Source of the DNA: Halarcobacter bivalviorum
GTDB taxonomy: Bacteria; Campylobacterota; Campylobacteria; Campylobacterales; Arcobacteraceae
DNA: 64,000 nucleotides
Reading direction: 5' to 3'
Assembly (NCBI RefSeq): GCF_003346815.1
Contig: NZ_CP031217.1
Coordinates: 1,984,001 to 2,048,000 of the forward strand
A program made the position numbers and the translations under genes. Of the stretch, positions 63,756-64,000 are shown piece after piece. Under the pieces are notes generated by a model that was not told the origin of the DNA, did no database searches, and saw only the letters and a list, made by a program, of their open reading frames with translations. The stretch's first letter is position 1; every line of letters begins with the position of its first letter.

Positions 63756-64000
63756 TTACTTATGACTTGAAATTACTTCATCAATTAAACCATATTTACA
63801 AGCTTCATCAGCACTCATAAAGTTATCTCTATCTGTATCTTTTTCTACAGTTTCAATATCTTGTCCTGTTTGCTCAGAAATCATCTTATTAAGCATTTCT
63901 TTCATTCTTTGAATCTCTTTTGCTTGAATCTGAATATCTGTTGCTTGACCTTGTGCTCCACCTAATGGTTGGTGAATCATAATTCTAGAGTTAGGTAAAG
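63756..64000 (-). CDS. clpP: ClpP protease subunit (C-terminal part)
   Basis: The gene runs off the right edge; its start is outside the window. The visible 80 residues read [19 protein letters not shown] at the start, with the catalytic His in IHQPLGG, and contain [19 protein letters not shown] with the catalytic Asp, ending VISSHK. ClpP is the proteolytic chamber used with ClpX and ClpA. It precedes def directly. Confidence 0.97.
   Translation of the reverse strand, partial: LPNSRIMIHQPLGGAQGQATDIQIQAKEIQRMKEMLNKMISEQTGQDIETVEKDTDRDNFMSADEACKYGLIDEVISSHK

Noticed and set aside
1-64000. tRNA, rRNA, CRISPR, prophage or insertion sequence
   Set aside because: Gaps are short, with only one over 300 bp, and none shows cloverleaf, spaced direct repeats, transposase or integrase sequence.

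Overview
The window comes from an AT-rich (very roughly 27% GC by eye) member of the Campylobacterota, most likely an Arcobacter-type organism. The evidence is gene order: parB-parA-birA-(insert)-fmt-proB-obgE-rpmA-rplU, dnaG next to TPR gene-rnhA-rnc-aroC, and rpmH-rnpA-yidD-yidC-jag-mnmE are all arrangements I know from Campylobacter and its relatives. Many sensor proteins with periplasmic domains and the short ProB and BirA forms also fit. It is ordinary chromosome: I see no rRNA, tRNA, CRISPR array, prophage or insertion sequence.

Layout. 1-8.1 kb (mostly minus): chromosome partitioning, biotin ligase, an AEC transporter, formyl-Met-tRNA and proline synthesis, Obg GTPase, L27/L21, RidA and primase. 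8.2-11.5 kb (plus): LapB-like TPR protein, RNase HI, RNase III, chorismate synthase. 11.5-15.8 kb: a divergent NifX-domain/DUF134 pair, HtpX, a 5'-nucleotidase, two SixA-type phosphatases. 15.8-21.7 kb (minus): flavoprotein, MnmE, Jag, YidC, YidD, RnpA, L34. 21.8-28.8 kb: ClpB and a cassette of two periplasmic binding proteins plus a histidine kinase. 28.8-36.2 kb: RNase HII, thiamine-binding protein, two tandem ankyrin proteins, MsrBA, FAH-family enzyme, Nudix hydrolase. 36.2-41.6 kb: a kinase with two fused binding-protein domains, the YeiH/LysR pair, small proteins. 41.7-48.3 kb: purH and purL flanking a four-gene operon behind a perfect FNR-type box. 48.4-52.5 kb: two cell-wall peptidases, MgtE, FolE. 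52.6-56.5 kb: a reduced type II secretion/competence cluster (F, E and two membrane proteins). 56.6-64 kb: Era, a small periplasmic protein, a binding-protein/HD-GYP pair, ComM, a PAS protein, Def and the end of ClpP.

Three themes stand out. First, three separate loci couple solute-binding domains to signalling outputs (kinase, fused kinase, HD-GYP) without any nearby permease, so the binding proteins probably serve as sensors. Second, two genes (rnpA and the first gene of the secretion cluster) are clearly coding but have no ATG, GTG or TTG start. Third, the FNR-box operon (DUF2249, multi-pass membrane protein, MIP18/PaaD-like protein, CopD-like protein) looks like an incompletely described anaerobic or nitric-oxide related system. 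Regulatory signals visible by eye include a HspR (HAIR) site on clpB, direct repeats 30 bp apart before the DUF134 gene, and a near-perfect 20-bp palindrome before a small orphan gene.
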